In this document: piece by piece, positions 1 through 9,253 of the stretch
How positions within the stretch are numbered: position 1 is the first letter of the stretch
How the letters are laid out: each line of letters starts with the position of its first letter
Assembly (NCBI GenBank): GCA_014378485.1
Contig: JACMNO010000012.1
Location: 21,746 to 85,745 of the forward strand
Length of the DNA: 64,000 nt
DNA from: Bacteroidia bacterium
GTDB taxonomy: Bacteria; Bacteroidota; Bacteroidia; B-17B0; Aurantibacillaceae
Reading direction: 5' to 3'
Program-made: the position numbers and the translations under genes
The notes under the pieces: model-generated
Database searches by the model: none
What the model saw: only the letters and a program-made list of their open reading frames with translations
What the model was told of the DNA's origin: nothing

Positions 1-114
1 ACTATACGTTCTTTTTAAACTAGAAACTGTAGAGAATACAATTGGTGCCAAGCTAATTGATAATAATACCAAATAGACTAGTAACCTGATTTTATAAGAT
101 TTAAGAAGAACCAA
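1..114 (-). CDS. Possible N-terminal fragment of a membrane protein, cut by the window edge
   Basis: On the minus strand a frame is open from a TGA at 132..130 to the window edge. It encodes a mostly hydrophobic stretch (LLVYLVLLSISLAPIVF) followed by a basic segment, which looks like the first transmembrane helix of a membrane protein. No ATG is present; a TTG at 114..112 is the best start I can see. The position just downstream of two glycosyltransferase genes on the same strand suggests another glycan-locus gene, such as a flippase or polymerase, but the fragment is too short to assign. Confidence is low. Confidence 0.3.
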   Translation of the reverse strand, partial: MVLLKSYKIRLLVYLVLLSISLAPIVFSTVSSLKRTYS

Positions 115-158
115 AACGATATATTCACATCAATAAGAGAAGTGAATATATCAATTAT

Positions 159-1067
159 TTACTTTAAAACCAAATGTTTTAGAATGGCTAAAGTTCTAAT
201 TTTTAACAGTTCAATGGGGCTATATCTTAAACCTTTAAAAAATAATTTAATAGCCTTATATTTATTAATTGAAAGTAACAGATGAAGAGAGGAATAAGTA
301 AGCATGTGTCCATAAATTTTATTAATCACTTTCTCACCATATCTTTCAACAAATACTTTATCCTCACTCAATTTATTAACTAATAAATTAGTCCGTGACA
401 ACAATTTATCCTCATTAAAACTTAATACACTCCTTTCATCATGCTGAACCATACAACCAGATACCTGAGATTGAAAATGTATTTTATAACGAGCAGATAC
501 TTTTAGCCATAACAACCAATCCTCTGAGCCACTTAATTCTCTACATTCTTCAAATTTCAACTCATTAAAAATAGTTGATTTTAAAAACATCCCGAAACAA
601 CTAAATACATTTCCTTTTAAAATGGCATCATTTAAATTCCCATTTTTAGGGTAAATAACTTTTCTAATGACTTCATTTTTTTGATTTCTAAATTCATAAG
701 CACTGTGAAAAACGCTTACATTAGTATTCTTAAATATAAAATCTGATGCCAAATCCAAATGATTGGGGTAGAACAGATCATCTGAATCTAAAAAAGTAAT
801 CCATTCACCGCTCGCCCTCTTTGTACCATAATTCCTAGCGGCACCTCTTTCCGAATTTTTAATAAAAAAATAAAAAAAATTAGTTAAAGTATAAAGTTTA
901 ATAAAATGAAGAACAACTTTTTTTGTATCATCTGCACTGCCATCATCTATAATTATTACTTCGTAATTTTTATTAGAAAGATTTATGACACTTATTAATG
1001 TATTAAGAATAATATGAGATCGATTGTATGTTGGAATTATTATTGAAAAAGTTAAATTATTACTCAT
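159..1067 (-). CDS. Family 2 glycosyltransferase
   Basis: 302 residues. The N-terminal GT-A fold is typical of GT2 enzymes, which transfer a sugar from a nucleotide-sugar donor on the cytoplasmic face. Visible motifs are SIIIPTYNR near residues 8-16, DDGS at 41-44 (nucleotide binding) and DSDD at 94-97 (metal/donor binding). The C-terminal 100 residues are less conserved and basic. The start overlaps the stop of the upstream glycosyltransferase by 4 bases, so the two are translationally coupled. It lies at the downstream end of the minus-strand glycan cluster. The acceptor and sugar cannot be read from sequence. Confidence 0.9.
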   Translation of the reverse strand: MSNNLTFSIIIPTYNRSHIILNTLISVINLSNKNYEVIIIDDGSADDTKKVVLHFIKLYTLTNFFYFFIKNSERGAARNYGTKRASGEWITFLDSDDLFYPNHLDLASDFIFKNTNVSVFHSAYEFRNQKNEVIRKVIYPKNGNLNDAILKGNVFSCFGMFLKSTIFNELKFEECRELSGSEDWLLWLKVSARYKIHFQSQVSGCMVQHDERSVLSFNEDKLLSRTNLLVNKLSEDKVFVERYGEKVINKIYGHMLTYSSLHLLLSINKYKAIKLFFKGLRYSPIELLKIRTLAILKHLVLK

Positions 1068-1786
1068 GATAATGTTTCTTTTATATATTGATCAATAACA
1101 TTATTTGAATTAGAGAACTTTTTGAAAACATCTCTTCTTAGTTTAGCTCCCATTTCTTGAATTCTAAATTTGCGCATATTCCTGTCTTCGTGATCTACCA
1201 CAGAAGCTGATGTCTTATCTAACAAATGAATATTAAATCTAACAGCTAATTTTATAAAAAAATCCGAATCCTCGGCAAACATTAATTCCTTCGACTCATT
1301 GAATAAATTTTGCCTTGCAATTTCAGCATTAATAAAAACACAATTAACATGTAAGGAACAATTTTTAAAAATATCCTCCGGTAAAGCTTTAGGCAAATGA
1401 TTTTTTTGGCTGTTGGATCGATCCTCCATTCCCCATAAAAAATTAAGATGAACAACCTCAGGTGAATTTTTAAGTTGAATAAAATCGTAAGCAATTTGCA
1501 AATGATCGGATTTAAGCAAATCATCTGAATCAAGAAATCCTACATAATTTCCTTTTGCCTGTTTGATCCCAAAATTTCTAGCATGTGCTACACCATAATT
1601 CTCGGTTTTAAAGTATTTAATAGCTGGGTTTTTATACAAATCTACCACTCTTTCAGTATCATCCTTACTACCATCATCTACAATTACAATTTCAAAGTCG
1701 CTAAATGTTTGACTTAGTAAACTATTAATTGCTCGCGAAATGATCTTCTCGCGATTATAAGTTGGTATAACAATACTAAAAAACAT
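1064..1786 (-). CDS. Family 2 glycosyltransferase
   Basis: 240 residues, short for a GT2 enzyme, which suggests a catalytic GT-A domain with little else. It begins FFSIVIPTYNR. DDGS at 37-40 and DSDD at 86-89 are the expected nucleotide and metal sites. It overlaps the next glycosyltransferase (159..1067) by 4 bases, and both have similar N-terminal halves, so they may be old paralogues acting on successive linkages of the same glycan. About 50 bases separate it from the SDR gene upstream. Confidence 0.9.
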   Translation of the reverse strand: MFFSIVIPTYNREKIISRAINSLLSQTFSDFEIVIVDDGSKDDTERVVDLYKNPAIKYFKTENYGVAHARNFGIKQAKGNYVGFLDSDDLLKSDHLQIAYDFIQLKNSPEVVHLNFLWGMEDRSNSQKNHLPKALPEDIFKNCSLHVNCVFINAEIARQNLFNESKELMFAEDSDFFIKLAVRFNIHLLDKTSASVVDHEDRNMRKFRIQEMGAKLRRDVFKKFSNSNNVIDQYIKETLS

Positions 1787-1837
1787 ACAAGTAAATATAG
1801 CTTTTGAATTTGAGTGTAACGAGAATAAAATAAATTG

Positions 1838-2557
1838 TTACGCTAAATCAGCAGCAGAGTTAATGACAATATTAGTTCCATTGATCTGTTGATTGGCGCC
1901 TACTAAAAATAACACTGATTCAGCTGTTTCATGTATAGTCAACAATTTTTTTAAGGGGTGTTTTAATTTCATATCATCCACTAAACGTTCGTCCATTTCT
2001 ATATTAAGATCAGTAAGCATAAATCCCGGCGAAACACAATTTGAAGTAATATTGAAACTCGCGTTCTCTGTAGCTATTGATTTACTTAAGGAAAGAAGAT
2101 AGTTTTTTTCAGCAACATACCCACTCCATCCAATTGGTGGCTTATTAATGATAGCTGAAGAAAGTATAGTTACCATTTTTCCGAATTTAGCTTTTCTGAA
2201 AATCTCCACAGCCTTTTGACTAACTCTGATAACTGGTAAAACATTAGCCTGAAAAGATGACAAAAAATTAGTTGAATCAGCTTTATGAAAGTGTGATATT
2301 GATACTCCTGACAATGCATTATTGATCAATACTTCAGGCTTCAACTCTTCCATTTGCTTTAACAAAGCGGTTACAGATTCATCACTTGTAAAATCGCAAT
2401 GCACAGCTTTTACATTAGAATGCTCCTGTTCAAGATTAGCAGCCTGCTGTTTAGATCTAAAATAGGTAAAGTGAACCTCGTGATCTCTATTCGCCGCTAA
2501 TGCCTTTGTAACAGCTTCACCAAGCCCTGAGGCTCCTCCAGTAATCAAAATTCTCAT
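1838..2557 (-). CDS. Short-chain dehydrogenase/reductase, FabG-like
   Basis: 239 residues. The classical SDR Rossmann fold shows TGGASGLG at 6-13 for NAD(P) binding, NNA at 79-81, Ser 133/134, and the catalytic Tyr147-x3-Lys151. Length matches the classical SDR class. It overlaps the MaoC-like gene upstream by 4 bases, and that gene follows directly on an acyl carrier protein and an FkbH-like HAD protein. This suggests it reduces a 3-oxoacyl (or similar) group on the carrier protein rather than acting on a sugar. The role in acyl-group synthesis for glycan decoration is inference; a sugar-reducing role remains possible. Confidence 0.85.
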   Translation of the reverse strand: MRILITGGASGLGEAVTKALAANRDHEVHFTYFRSKQQAANLEQEHSNVKAVHCDFTSDESVTALLKQMEELKPEVLINNALSGVSISHFHKADSTNFLSSFQANVLPVIRVSQKAVEIFRKAKFGKMVTILSSAIINKPPIGWSGYVAEKNYLLSLSKSIATENASFNITSNCVSPGFMLTDLNIEMDERLVDDMKLKHPLKKLLTIHETAESVLFLVGANQQINGTNIVINSAADLA

Positions 2558-2943
2558 ATGATGCCAATATTAATTTTACCTGTTGCGACTTTTACTTCGT
2601 TATCTTTTTTAAAAACAAATTTTATCTCCACCATTTTTACTGAATCGAAAACATCCATTACTTCTGCTTGAAACAACAGATCATCATTTAGATAAGTTGG
2701 TTTGAAAAATTTTATTTCCTGTGTTTGAATAACAACATTCTTAATAGGCAAACACTCACCGATGAAATAAGAAATGAAACCATTTAAAATATTGCCATGC
2801 ATCACTTTCGATTGAAATCCTTTTTCAATGGCAAAAGCACTACTAGTATGCAAAGGATTTTTATCATTAAAAACTGAAATGAACCCACGATAGGTTTCCT
2901 CCGTAATTTTAAATCTCAGGTCAAATTTATCACCCTTTTGCAT
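2554..2943 (-). CDS. MaoC-like hot-dog dehydratase
   Basis: 129 residues from the chosen ATG at 2943, which lies 2 bases after the stop of the upstream acyl carrier protein. A GTG 36 bases further upstream would also keep the frame but would lie inside that gene. The hydratase motif is clear: Asp27 and His32 in FNDKNPLH, then GF..KVMHGN, matching the Asp/His pair of R-specific enoyl hydratases. The family hydrates or dehydrates acyl thioesters. Together with the carrier protein, SDR and FkbH-like protein it probably shapes a short acyl group. A thioesterase-like activity is an alternative for this fold. Confidence 0.8.
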   Translation of the reverse strand: MQKGDKFDLRFKITEETYRGFISVFNDKNPLHTSSAFAIEKGFQSKVMHGNILNGFISYFIGECLPIKNVVIQTQEIKFFKPTYLNDDLLFQAEVMDVFDSVKMVEIKFVFKKDNEVKVATGKINIGII

Positions 2944-2945
2944 AA

Positions 2946-3191
2946 CTATGATGCTATTTTGATCTTGATGGCTACGCACATTTCCCCTACATTATTAAAG
3001 TTTACAATTTCAGCGGCAGTAAATCGAATCTTAAAATGTTTTTCGATCGCTACCACCAATTGTATATGATTTAAAGAATCCCATTCTTCTATCTCGTCAC
3101 TTATTGTTTCATGCTGAACAACAATCTCATCATTATCTAAAACATCAATAAAAATGCTGTTTACTTCCTTTATTATTTCTTCTATACTCAT
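2946..3191 (-). CDS. Acyl carrier protein
   Basis: 81 residues, acidic and helical. The phosphopantetheine attachment Ser39 sits in EEWDSLNHIQLV, close to the usual DSL motif. This is unlikely to be the fatty-acid synthase AcpP, because it lies in a glycan locus between an FkbH-like protein (6 bases upstream) and a MaoC-like enzyme. It more likely carries a specialised acyl or glyceryl group that is later moved to a sugar amine or hydroxyl. Confidence 0.9.
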   Translation of the reverse strand: MSIEEIIKEVNSIFIDVLDNDEIVVQHETISDEIEEWDSLNHIQLVVAIEKHFKIRFTAAEIVNFNNVGEMCVAIKIKIAS

Positions 3192-3197
3192 TTATTT

Positions 3198-4919
3198 TTA
3201 TTCTTTATCAATATACATTTTATGCTCCTCAAAGCTCTCAACGTCTAGTTCCCAATACTCTCCTGCTTTTTCAAATCCAAGATCCTTGTAATGGTTTGCA
3301 ACAATATTATTCTTTGAAGTTGGAATGTATTCTCCAATCACTTTTTTACAACATAATTGCTTTGCTCTGCCAACAATTCTATTTAGCACAAAACCCTCCA
3401 TTCCTCTTTTCAAAACCCTGCAGCTCATTAACCAGGTATCAATAAACAGTTCATTTGAACTTTTCAGTTCACCAATGACAACAGCAATTAAACCATGATC
3501 ACCAAATTTATCATTTAGTGCGAACAACAAGCAAACATGTTTTTCTGAATTTGAAAATTTCTCAATCTCCTTTTCAGTGTAGCGTTTTGCACGAAGATTA
3601 AATTGATTAGAACGCTGCGTAAGTTGCGAAATACGAGGAATATTAAATTTATTGAAGCCCTCGATCTTTGCAACCATGGTCAACCCCGATAAATACTCTC
3701 CTTCATTAGCAAAATGTTTTCTATAAACAATTCGTTTTGCCTCATCCTGATATTGATTTGTTCTTACTGAATCTCCTTCGGTAAAAGAAGCCGTTTCAAA
3801 TAAATTCAAACTTCTTAAAAAAGATAAATAATCTGCAGGATCTTCTGGCATATCAGGAACAGTGATGCCTTCAATATTTTCAGCTACCAAATTTCTTTCA
3901 AAAGGATTATCATCCACAAAAACCATTGAATCAAATCCAATGTTTAAAACCGATTGAATGTGTTTAATATTATCCACTTTATTTTCCCAATTAGCTACAA
4001 AAACAGCAATATCATCTAACTTCAGGATCATATCAGGGTGTATATTAAAAGGCTCTTTAGCAATATCATCTGTGTTCTTACTACAAACAGCCAAAATAAT
4101 ACCTCGCTCTTTCAGTTGCTTTGCCCATAGTTGCAATTCCGTAAATGCTTTTCCTACTCCAAGATCACCAATTTGTATCCCTTCTACTCCATCGTCACCA
4201 ATGACACCACCCCACAATGTATTATCCAAATCAAGAATCAAACACTTTTTAATTTTACCGTCAACACTCTTTACAACATCAAGCAGATTTTTAGCAACAT
4301 GAGGTAAAAAATCAATGCTAAACGTGATATCAGAATTTACATAAAATTTGTTGTCAATAATAAATGGTGTTCCAAATTGTATTTGAAGAGACAACAAATC
4401 ATTAATGAATACATTAGGAGTCTTTTGAGCCAATCGCATCAACTCAAAATTAATTTTTCTTAATTGAAACAAAAAAGATGCTTCAACTTTAGAAGAATAA
4501 TTACCAAATACACCATCATTGATCTCCAAAAAATTACAAAAGATAATTTTAGCATCAGACCTTTCATCCAAAGTCTGGGTTAAACTCTCGATATACAACA
4601 AATGACCATCAGCAAAAGTGATTCTTTCTGCATGTGATCTTGAATAAAATTTCTTCAGTAATTTTTGAGTTGATGGAACGATAACAACAAAATCTGATGG
4701 GAAAGAATGCAATTGAGAATTTGGTTCGAACACCTGCAAATTAACTTCATTATAACCACATTCATTAATTTCAATATTATACCCAAGCTCGAACCCATAA
4801 CCTTTAATTGCCTGAACCAATAATTGGCTTGAGTCTTCTGCTAAAATCGATACTCTGATCTTTTTAAATGTATTGAAATCTTTTTTTAAGTTTCTTTTTA
4901 ATTGATTAAATGAGAGCAT
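3198..4919 (-). CDS. FkbH-like HAD-IIIC phosphatase-domain protein
   Basis: 573 residues. Residues 1-210 form an N-terminal region like that of FkbH proteins. The HAD-IIIC domain follows, with the DxDxT nucleophile motif LDLDNTLWGG (Asp230, Asp232), and a C-terminal acyltransferase-like region from about 430. Known FkbH proteins dephosphorylate 1,3-bisphosphoglycerate and load the glyceryl unit onto an acyl carrier protein. The carrier protein gene follows after 6 bases, which fits. In surface-glycan loci such proteins are thought to make acyl decorations; the exact acyl group here is unknown. It is the first gene of the minus-strand block and is divergent from the GNAT-like gene. Confidence 0.85.
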   Translation of the reverse strand: MLSFNQLKRNLKKDFNTFKKIRVSILAEDSSQLLVQAIKGYGFELGYNIEINECGYNEVNLQVFEPNSQLHSFPSDFVVIVPSTQKLLKKFYSRSHAERITFADGHLLYIESLTQTLDERSDAKIIFCNFLEINDGVFGNYSSKVEASFLFQLRKINFELMRLAQKTPNVFINDLLSLQIQFGTPFIIDNKFYVNSDITFSIDFLPHVAKNLLDVVKSVDGKIKKCLILDLDNTLWGGVIGDDGVEGIQIGDLGVGKAFTELQLWAKQLKERGIILAVCSKNTDDIAKEPFNIHPDMILKLDDIAVFVANWENKVDNIKHIQSVLNIGFDSMVFVDDNPFERNLVAENIEGITVPDMPEDPADYLSFLRSLNLFETASFTEGDSVRTNQYQDEAKRIVYRKHFANEGEYLSGLTMVAKIEGFNKFNIPRISQLTQRSNQFNLRAKRYTEKEIEKFSNSEKHVCLLFALNDKFGDHGLIAVVIGELKSSNELFIDTWLMSCRVLKRGMEGFVLNRIVGRAKQLCCKKVIGEYIPTSKNNIVANHYKDLGFEKAGEYWELDVESFEEHKMYIDKE

Positions 4920-5041
4920 TATTTTATGTTAAATTTGCTTACCTAACGAAAGTAGTAAATTAATATTAATTTTTGGCAATAAAGTACTATTTTTCATGGT
5001 TTGGGAACGTAAGCACCACAATTTTAAGCATCAATAATCAT

Positions 5042-5989
5042 ATGTTAACTATAAGGCCTTATTACACCGAAGATCATACAAAGTTATTGCCTTTGCTTAA
5101 AAACTTTGACCCTGCGATCACCGATACTATCTGGCAAAAATTACTTGATTATAAATGGGAAAATAAACTCGGATACAGGGGAATGTTGTTAGAGAATGAA
5201 GGCAGCATTGTTGGTTTTTTATCTTACATATTATATCAAAAAGAAGTTAAGAGTTTAGAAACAACATTTTGCAATATTTCTACATGGATCGTTAATCCCG
5301 AATTTCGATCCAAAAGTTTGCAATTATTATCACCTTTATTTAAGATCAAAAACATAGTTATACTCAACTTATCTCCGCATGAAAACACATTATCCGTTTT
5401 TAATGCTTTACGATTTGATATGTTATCAGAGTATGAATATTTGATCAACCCTTATAAACTAAAACTTTCATTTCTATTTATAAAAAATAAAGCTTCTGTT
5501 AATTACCAAAGCCTTAACGAACAAAACATTAATAAATGTGATATTGATGATAAAACTAAACAACTCATAAAAGATCATAGCCAGTATAAGAATATTCAAT
5601 TCTACCGTTTTATAATATCTAAAAACGGGAACGAAAACACTTTAATCCTGGCTTTTAATCAAAAGGAAATAAAACCTGAAGTAACAAGAGATAAAGTAAA
5701 AGAATTACCTTACAAATTACTGAATAGAATCGACAAACTAGAATTACTATACTCCAGTTCAGCAGACTTTCTAATTCAATATTTTATTGAAGTAATGCAT
5801 AGCCTGATCTTCAACACAAAAGCAAGAAGCATTAACATCAGTGAACATTTTACGAATAAAACGAATTTAAATGTAGACTATGTCGCAAAAAATAAAAAAG
5901 ACAGATCCTGGTTCTTTTATTCGGAAAATGAAATTGAGCTTGCCGAAATTAATCTATTGTATACCGAAAAAGTGCTGTTAAATTTTTAA
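5042..5989 (+). CDS. GNAT-like acyltransferase-domain protein, function unknown
   Basis: 315 residues from the ATG at 5042. A TTG at 4973 would add a poorly conserved extension. The start, LTIRPYYTEDHTKLLPLL, and the following region with GSIVGFLSYIL resemble a GNAT N-acetyltransferase fold. The clear acetyl-CoA loop is weak and the C-terminal half is unassigned. It is divergent from the FkbH-like gene and 1 base before a polysaccharide deacetylase on the same strand, so the two form a pair. A possible role is transferring the acyl group made by the neighbouring carrier-protein genes to an amino sugar. That is inference from position only. Confidence 0.6.
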   Translation: MLTIRPYYTEDHTKLLPLLKNFDPAITDTIWQKLLDYKWENKLGYRGMLLENEGSIVGFLSYILYQKEVKSLETTFCNISTWIVNPEFRSKSLQLLSPLFKIKNIVILNLSPHENTLSVFNALRFDMLSEYEYLINPYKLKLSFLFIKNKASVNYQSLNEQNINKCDIDDKTKQLIKDHSQYKNIQFYRFIISKNGNENTLILAFNQKEIKPEVTRDKVKELPYKLLNRIDKLELLYSSSADFLIQYFIEVMHSLIFNTKARSINISEHFTNKTNLNVDYVAKNKKDRSWFFYSENEIELAEINLLYTEKVLLNF

Positions 5990-5990
5990 T

Positions 5991-6995
5991 ATGAAACAAA
6001 TTCTTGTAAACCTGTTTTTTTTATTTCTTAAACTTACTAAAGGGTGGCCTATTAGTAACAAGTTTTCTGGCAAAGTACAAGTATTGATGTTTCATAGAGT
6101 ATTGTCTGATATAGGCACCAACAGAATAAATAATGATGGAATGGAAGTGACGGAAGAGTATTTAGAATTTCTAATCAAATTCTATATAAACAATGGCTTC
6201 ACCCCGATTGCAATGGCTGATCTTACAAAGGCCATCAACGAAAAAAACAAAAAACGATATGTGGCCTTTACTTTTGATGATGGTTATCTCGACAACTACC
6301 AAAAGGCTCTACCTATATTTGAGAAATACAAAGTTCCATTTGCAGTTTATATTACTTTAGATTTTATTACCAGAAAACAATTTGCCTGGTGGTATTTTAT
6401 AGAAGACCTTATCAGAAACAACAATGAAATAATCTATTTAGCTAATGGATCAGAAAAAATCGCAAGCATTGAAAGTACACCCAAAAAAGATTCTTTTTTT
6501 ATTCAGTTAAGGTCAATGATTCAAAAGGATACACAAATACTTGATGTGTTAATTACACGATATAAACCTGATCTCAATTTATATTATGATCTGTTTTTAA
6601 ATATGGAGCAATTATGTGCCTTTGCAAAACATCCACTGGTTACTATTGGCTCTCACTCTATTACTCACCCAAGTTTAGCAAAAATAAGCGATCAGGATTC
6701 TTTAGAAGAAATAACAAAATCTAAACTTGAATTAGAGAAGATCCTTAATAAAACAGTTGAGCATTTTTCTTACCCTTTTGGAACACCGAATGATGTGAGT
6801 GAACGCGAAATAAAAAATGTAGAAAAAGAAGGATATTTAACAGCGTTAACAACAACCTATGGAGATGTATACCAAAACGAAAGCAGCTTATTCGCATTAC
6901 CAAGAATATGGACTGCCAATAACATGCGAGAGATAGAACGTTTAAAAATTGTATTTGGAATTAATGCGTACAACCTAAAAAAGAGTGCTAAGTAA
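5991..6995 (+). CDS. Polysaccharide deacetylase (NodB homology)
   Basis: 334 residues. An N-terminal hydrophobic segment (about 2-16) may be a membrane anchor. The carbohydrate esterase 4 motifs are TFDDGY at 94-99 (catalytic Asp and metal Asp) and SHSITHP at 221-227 (metal His222 and His226). This family removes N- or O-acetyl groups from polysaccharides. The gene starts one base after the GNAT-like gene and points toward a glycosyltransferase gene on the other strand. A paired deacetylase and acyltransferase could swap the acyl group on an amino sugar, but that is inference. Confidence 0.9.
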   Translation: MKQILVNLFFLFLKLTKGWPISNKFSGKVQVLMFHRVLSDIGTNRINNDGMEVTEEYLEFLIKFYINNGFTPIAMADLTKAINEKNKKRYVAFTFDDGYLDNYQKALPIFEKYKVPFAVYITLDFITRKQFAWWYFIEDLIRNNNEIIYLANGSEKIASIESTPKKDSFFIQLRSMIQKDTQILDVLITRYKPDLNLYYDLFLNMEQLCAFAKHPLVTIGSHSITHPSLAKISDQDSLEEITKSKLELEKILNKTVEHFSYPFGTPNDVSEREIKNVEKEGYLTALTTTYGDVYQNESSLFALPRIWTANNMREIERLKIVFGINAYNLKKSAK

Positions 6996-7013
6996 TAAGT
7001 TCACAAACTTATT
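6994..7013. terminator. Short inverted repeat between convergent genes
   Basis: AATAAGTT and AACTTATT form an 8-base-pair stem with a 4-base loop. It overlaps the stop of the deacetylase gene and the end of the convergent glycosyltransferase gene. The stem is AT-rich, so it is at best a weak bidirectional terminator. Confidence 0.35.
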
Positions 7014-8127
7014 TGTTCTGTAACTCTTCATATTGCTTACCAACCAATTCAATATCAAACTCAGCCAGAATAGAGTTCTTAAGTTTTGCACCAATACCTT
7101 TCAAAAGCTCTTTATTTGTATAAACGCTCTCTATTAATTTAATGAATTCAGATAGTGGATCTTCTTTTGAAAGTAAAAATCCATTTTGGCCATTTACAAT
7201 ATAATCACTAAAGTCTCCAACATTTTCGCAAACGATAACAGGCTTTTCAAAATAACCTGCTTCCTTAACTATATTACTGCTGGCTTCAGATTCCGACAAG
7301 AGCACAACAATATCCGAGGCTTTTAAATAATCTGATATATTAGGAATATATCCTAACAAATGAACCCACTCCTCAATACCTGTTTGTTTTATAAATGTTT
7401 CAATACTCTTATGCTCCGGCCCTTCTCCTAAAATCAATAATTGCGCATCATATCCTTTTAATTGCAATTCTTTAATACCCTTAATTGTAATTTCATGCCT
7501 TTTAGTTTTGATCAACCTTCCTGGCGATACAATTAAAAGTCTACAATGATACTTTGCTTTGATCTTCAAATATTCATTTTCATTAATGCTTAAATTTTCA
7601 TAGTCAGAAAACCTATATCCATTATTAATGCGATATATTTTTTTAGAATTCACCCCTTCTTTATCAATTAGCTGTGTTTTCACCTTATCCGAAATAGCAA
7701 TAATATGATCGCTTAATCTGTTGATCACCTTTTCAATAACTTTTTCTTTCGAGGATCCACCTAATTCTATTACATCAGAATTATGTCTAACATTAAAAAC
7801 TTTGGCTTTTATAAAAAATCTGGAGATACTTGATACTAAATTAGGGACCTGCAAATGCGAATGAATAACTCCAATGTTATTTTTTTTAGAATACCTGATC
7901 AAAAAAAGGATCATCTTAATATAGTAAATCAAGCTAAATGATTTCGATATTTTAATTTCATCCGCTCTAACTCCTTTTGCTTTTAGTTCCTCATGAATTG
8001 AACCCCATTGGCAAGTAGTAAGAAAGAAAACACGATAACCTCTATTCTTAAAATACATGGCAGAGGATTCCATATGAATAGAACGTTCGTTAAAGCAGGT
8101 GAAAAATAAAATATTTTTTGGTTGCAT
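7009..8127 (-). CDS. Family 4 glycosyltransferase (GT-B)
   Basis: 372 residues. The two-domain GT-B pattern is clear: a variable N-terminal acceptor domain, then a donor domain from about 195 with IVSPGRLIKTKRHE, LILGEGPE, and the E-x7-E motif (Glu281 and Glu289 in EASSNIVKEAG). GT4 enzymes are retaining transferases using nucleotide sugars. It is followed (in transcription) only by convergent genes, and lies 5 bases downstream of a second GT-B gene, so the two are probably cotranscribed. Confidence 0.9.
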   Translation of the reverse strand: MQPKNILFFTCFNERSIHMESSAMYFKNRGYRVFFLTTCQWGSIHEELKAKGVRADEIKISKSFSLIYYIKMILFLIRYSKKNNIGVIHSHLQVPNLVSSISRFFIKAKVFNVRHNSDVIELGGSSKEKVIEKVINRLSDHIIAISDKVKTQLIDKEGVNSKKIYRINNGYRFSDYENLSINENEYLKIKAKYHCRLLIVSPGRLIKTKRHEITIKGIKELQLKGYDAQLLILGEGPEHKSIETFIKQTGIEEWVHLLGYIPNISDYLKASDIVVLLSESEASSNIVKEAGYFEKPVIVCENVGDFSDYIVNGQNGFLLSKEDPLSEFIKLIESVYTNKELLKGIGAKLKNSILAEFDIELVGKQYEELQNK

Positions 8128-8132
8128 TTCTA

Positions 8133-9224
8133 TTACTTTGTTTCCTGAATGAATTTATCAAAGATGCTAATGTAATGTTGAACTGCTGTAGCTTCGCTGT
8201 AATTTTTCGCTATACTTCTGAACTTATCAGAATACTGACTTTTTTCAACTAATGGCAAATTAAAGTACCAGCTAATTTTATCTGCAATTTCATTCTCATC
8301 CAGTTTAGTAATAAATTGATCGGATATCTTTTCAATAATTTCTTTAGTACCAGTCCATTCAGAAACTATAGTTGGTAAGCCAGCTACCATAGCTTCTATG
8401 GTAGATGTAGGAAAGGCATCACCTCTTGAACAATGAAGATACAAAGAAGACTCTGCAAAATACTTTTCGATGTTATCTACATTACCAGTAAAAATTATAG
8501 CCTGCCCAACTTCTTTAGAATATTGAGACACCAATTTTTTTCTTTGTTCATCTTCCCAATGACCTAGAATATAAAAACACAAATCAGCATCTTTAGCAAA
8601 GGCCATTGAAAATGCTTTGATCATCAGATCCAGCCCCTTATAATATATCCTGAAATCTGAACTGCCACCAGCAATTACAATAATGTTTTTAGTGTTGAGA
8701 TCTGTTTTTAAACTCAATAAAACAGGAAAACGCTCGGTAGTAGGACCCAAAAATGTAGTGTATAATTTAGGATGCTTATCTGTCATTTTCATAACCAGAT
8801 CAGCAGCCATTTGTCCTTCACAAAAAAATGCGTCATAGTTGCGAAACAACCATTTATGCATGGCAATATTAAATGATGAATACTGGTTGGCATACATAAA
8901 ATACAATGTGTGACTTCCCATGTGGGCTACAATTTTTCTGTTTCTTTTTATGATCCCAAGTTTGCGCATAAGTATGGGAGTAAAATGCAATCCATCAACC
9001 CAAACTATATCATAACTACGTACATTTTTGACCGAAAAAATATTGATAAACCAGGCAAATAATTTAACAAAGGCCCCATAGTTTTTATCCTGCCATCTAA
9101 ATAGGCTGTCAATATAGTGAAAGCGAGCATTCAAGCTTCTTGCAAAACTTGCATGAAGTGGGTGAGCAGAAGGCCTCCCATGTAAATACAAAATTTTATA
9201 CTTCTTAAATAAATCTAAACCCAT
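8133..9224 (-). CDS. Family 4-like glycosyltransferase (GT-B)
   Basis: 363 residues. The C-terminal donor domain shows a Gly-rich strand (IVIAGGSSDF near 182-191), YILGHWEDE and a GDAFPTSTIEAMVAGLPTIVS motif around 268-287, with Glu277 in the position expected for the conserved acidic residue. The N-terminal domain is unlike the neighbour's, so the acceptor probably differs. It has no signal peptide and should act at the inner membrane face. Start at 9224 is 29 bases after the stop of the next upstream gene. Confidence 0.88.
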   Translation of the reverse strand: MGLDLFKKYKILYLHGRPSAHPLHASFARSLNARFHYIDSLFRWQDKNYGAFVKLFAWFINIFSVKNVRSYDIVWVDGLHFTPILMRKLGIIKRNRKIVAHMGSHTLYFMYANQYSSFNIAMHKWLFRNYDAFFCEGQMAADLVMKMTDKHPKLYTTFLGPTTERFPVLLSLKTDLNTKNIIVIAGGSSDFRIYYKGLDLMIKAFSMAFAKDADLCFYILGHWEDEQRKKLVSQYSKEVGQAIIFTGNVDNIEKYFAESSLYLHCSRGDAFPTSTIEAMVAGLPTIVSEWTGTKEIIEKISDQFITKLDENEIADKISWYFNLPLVEKSQYSDKFRSIAKNYSEATAVQHYISIFDKFIQETK

Positions 9225-9253
9225 ATGACCTTATGTTTTTTAATGTTTCGCTT

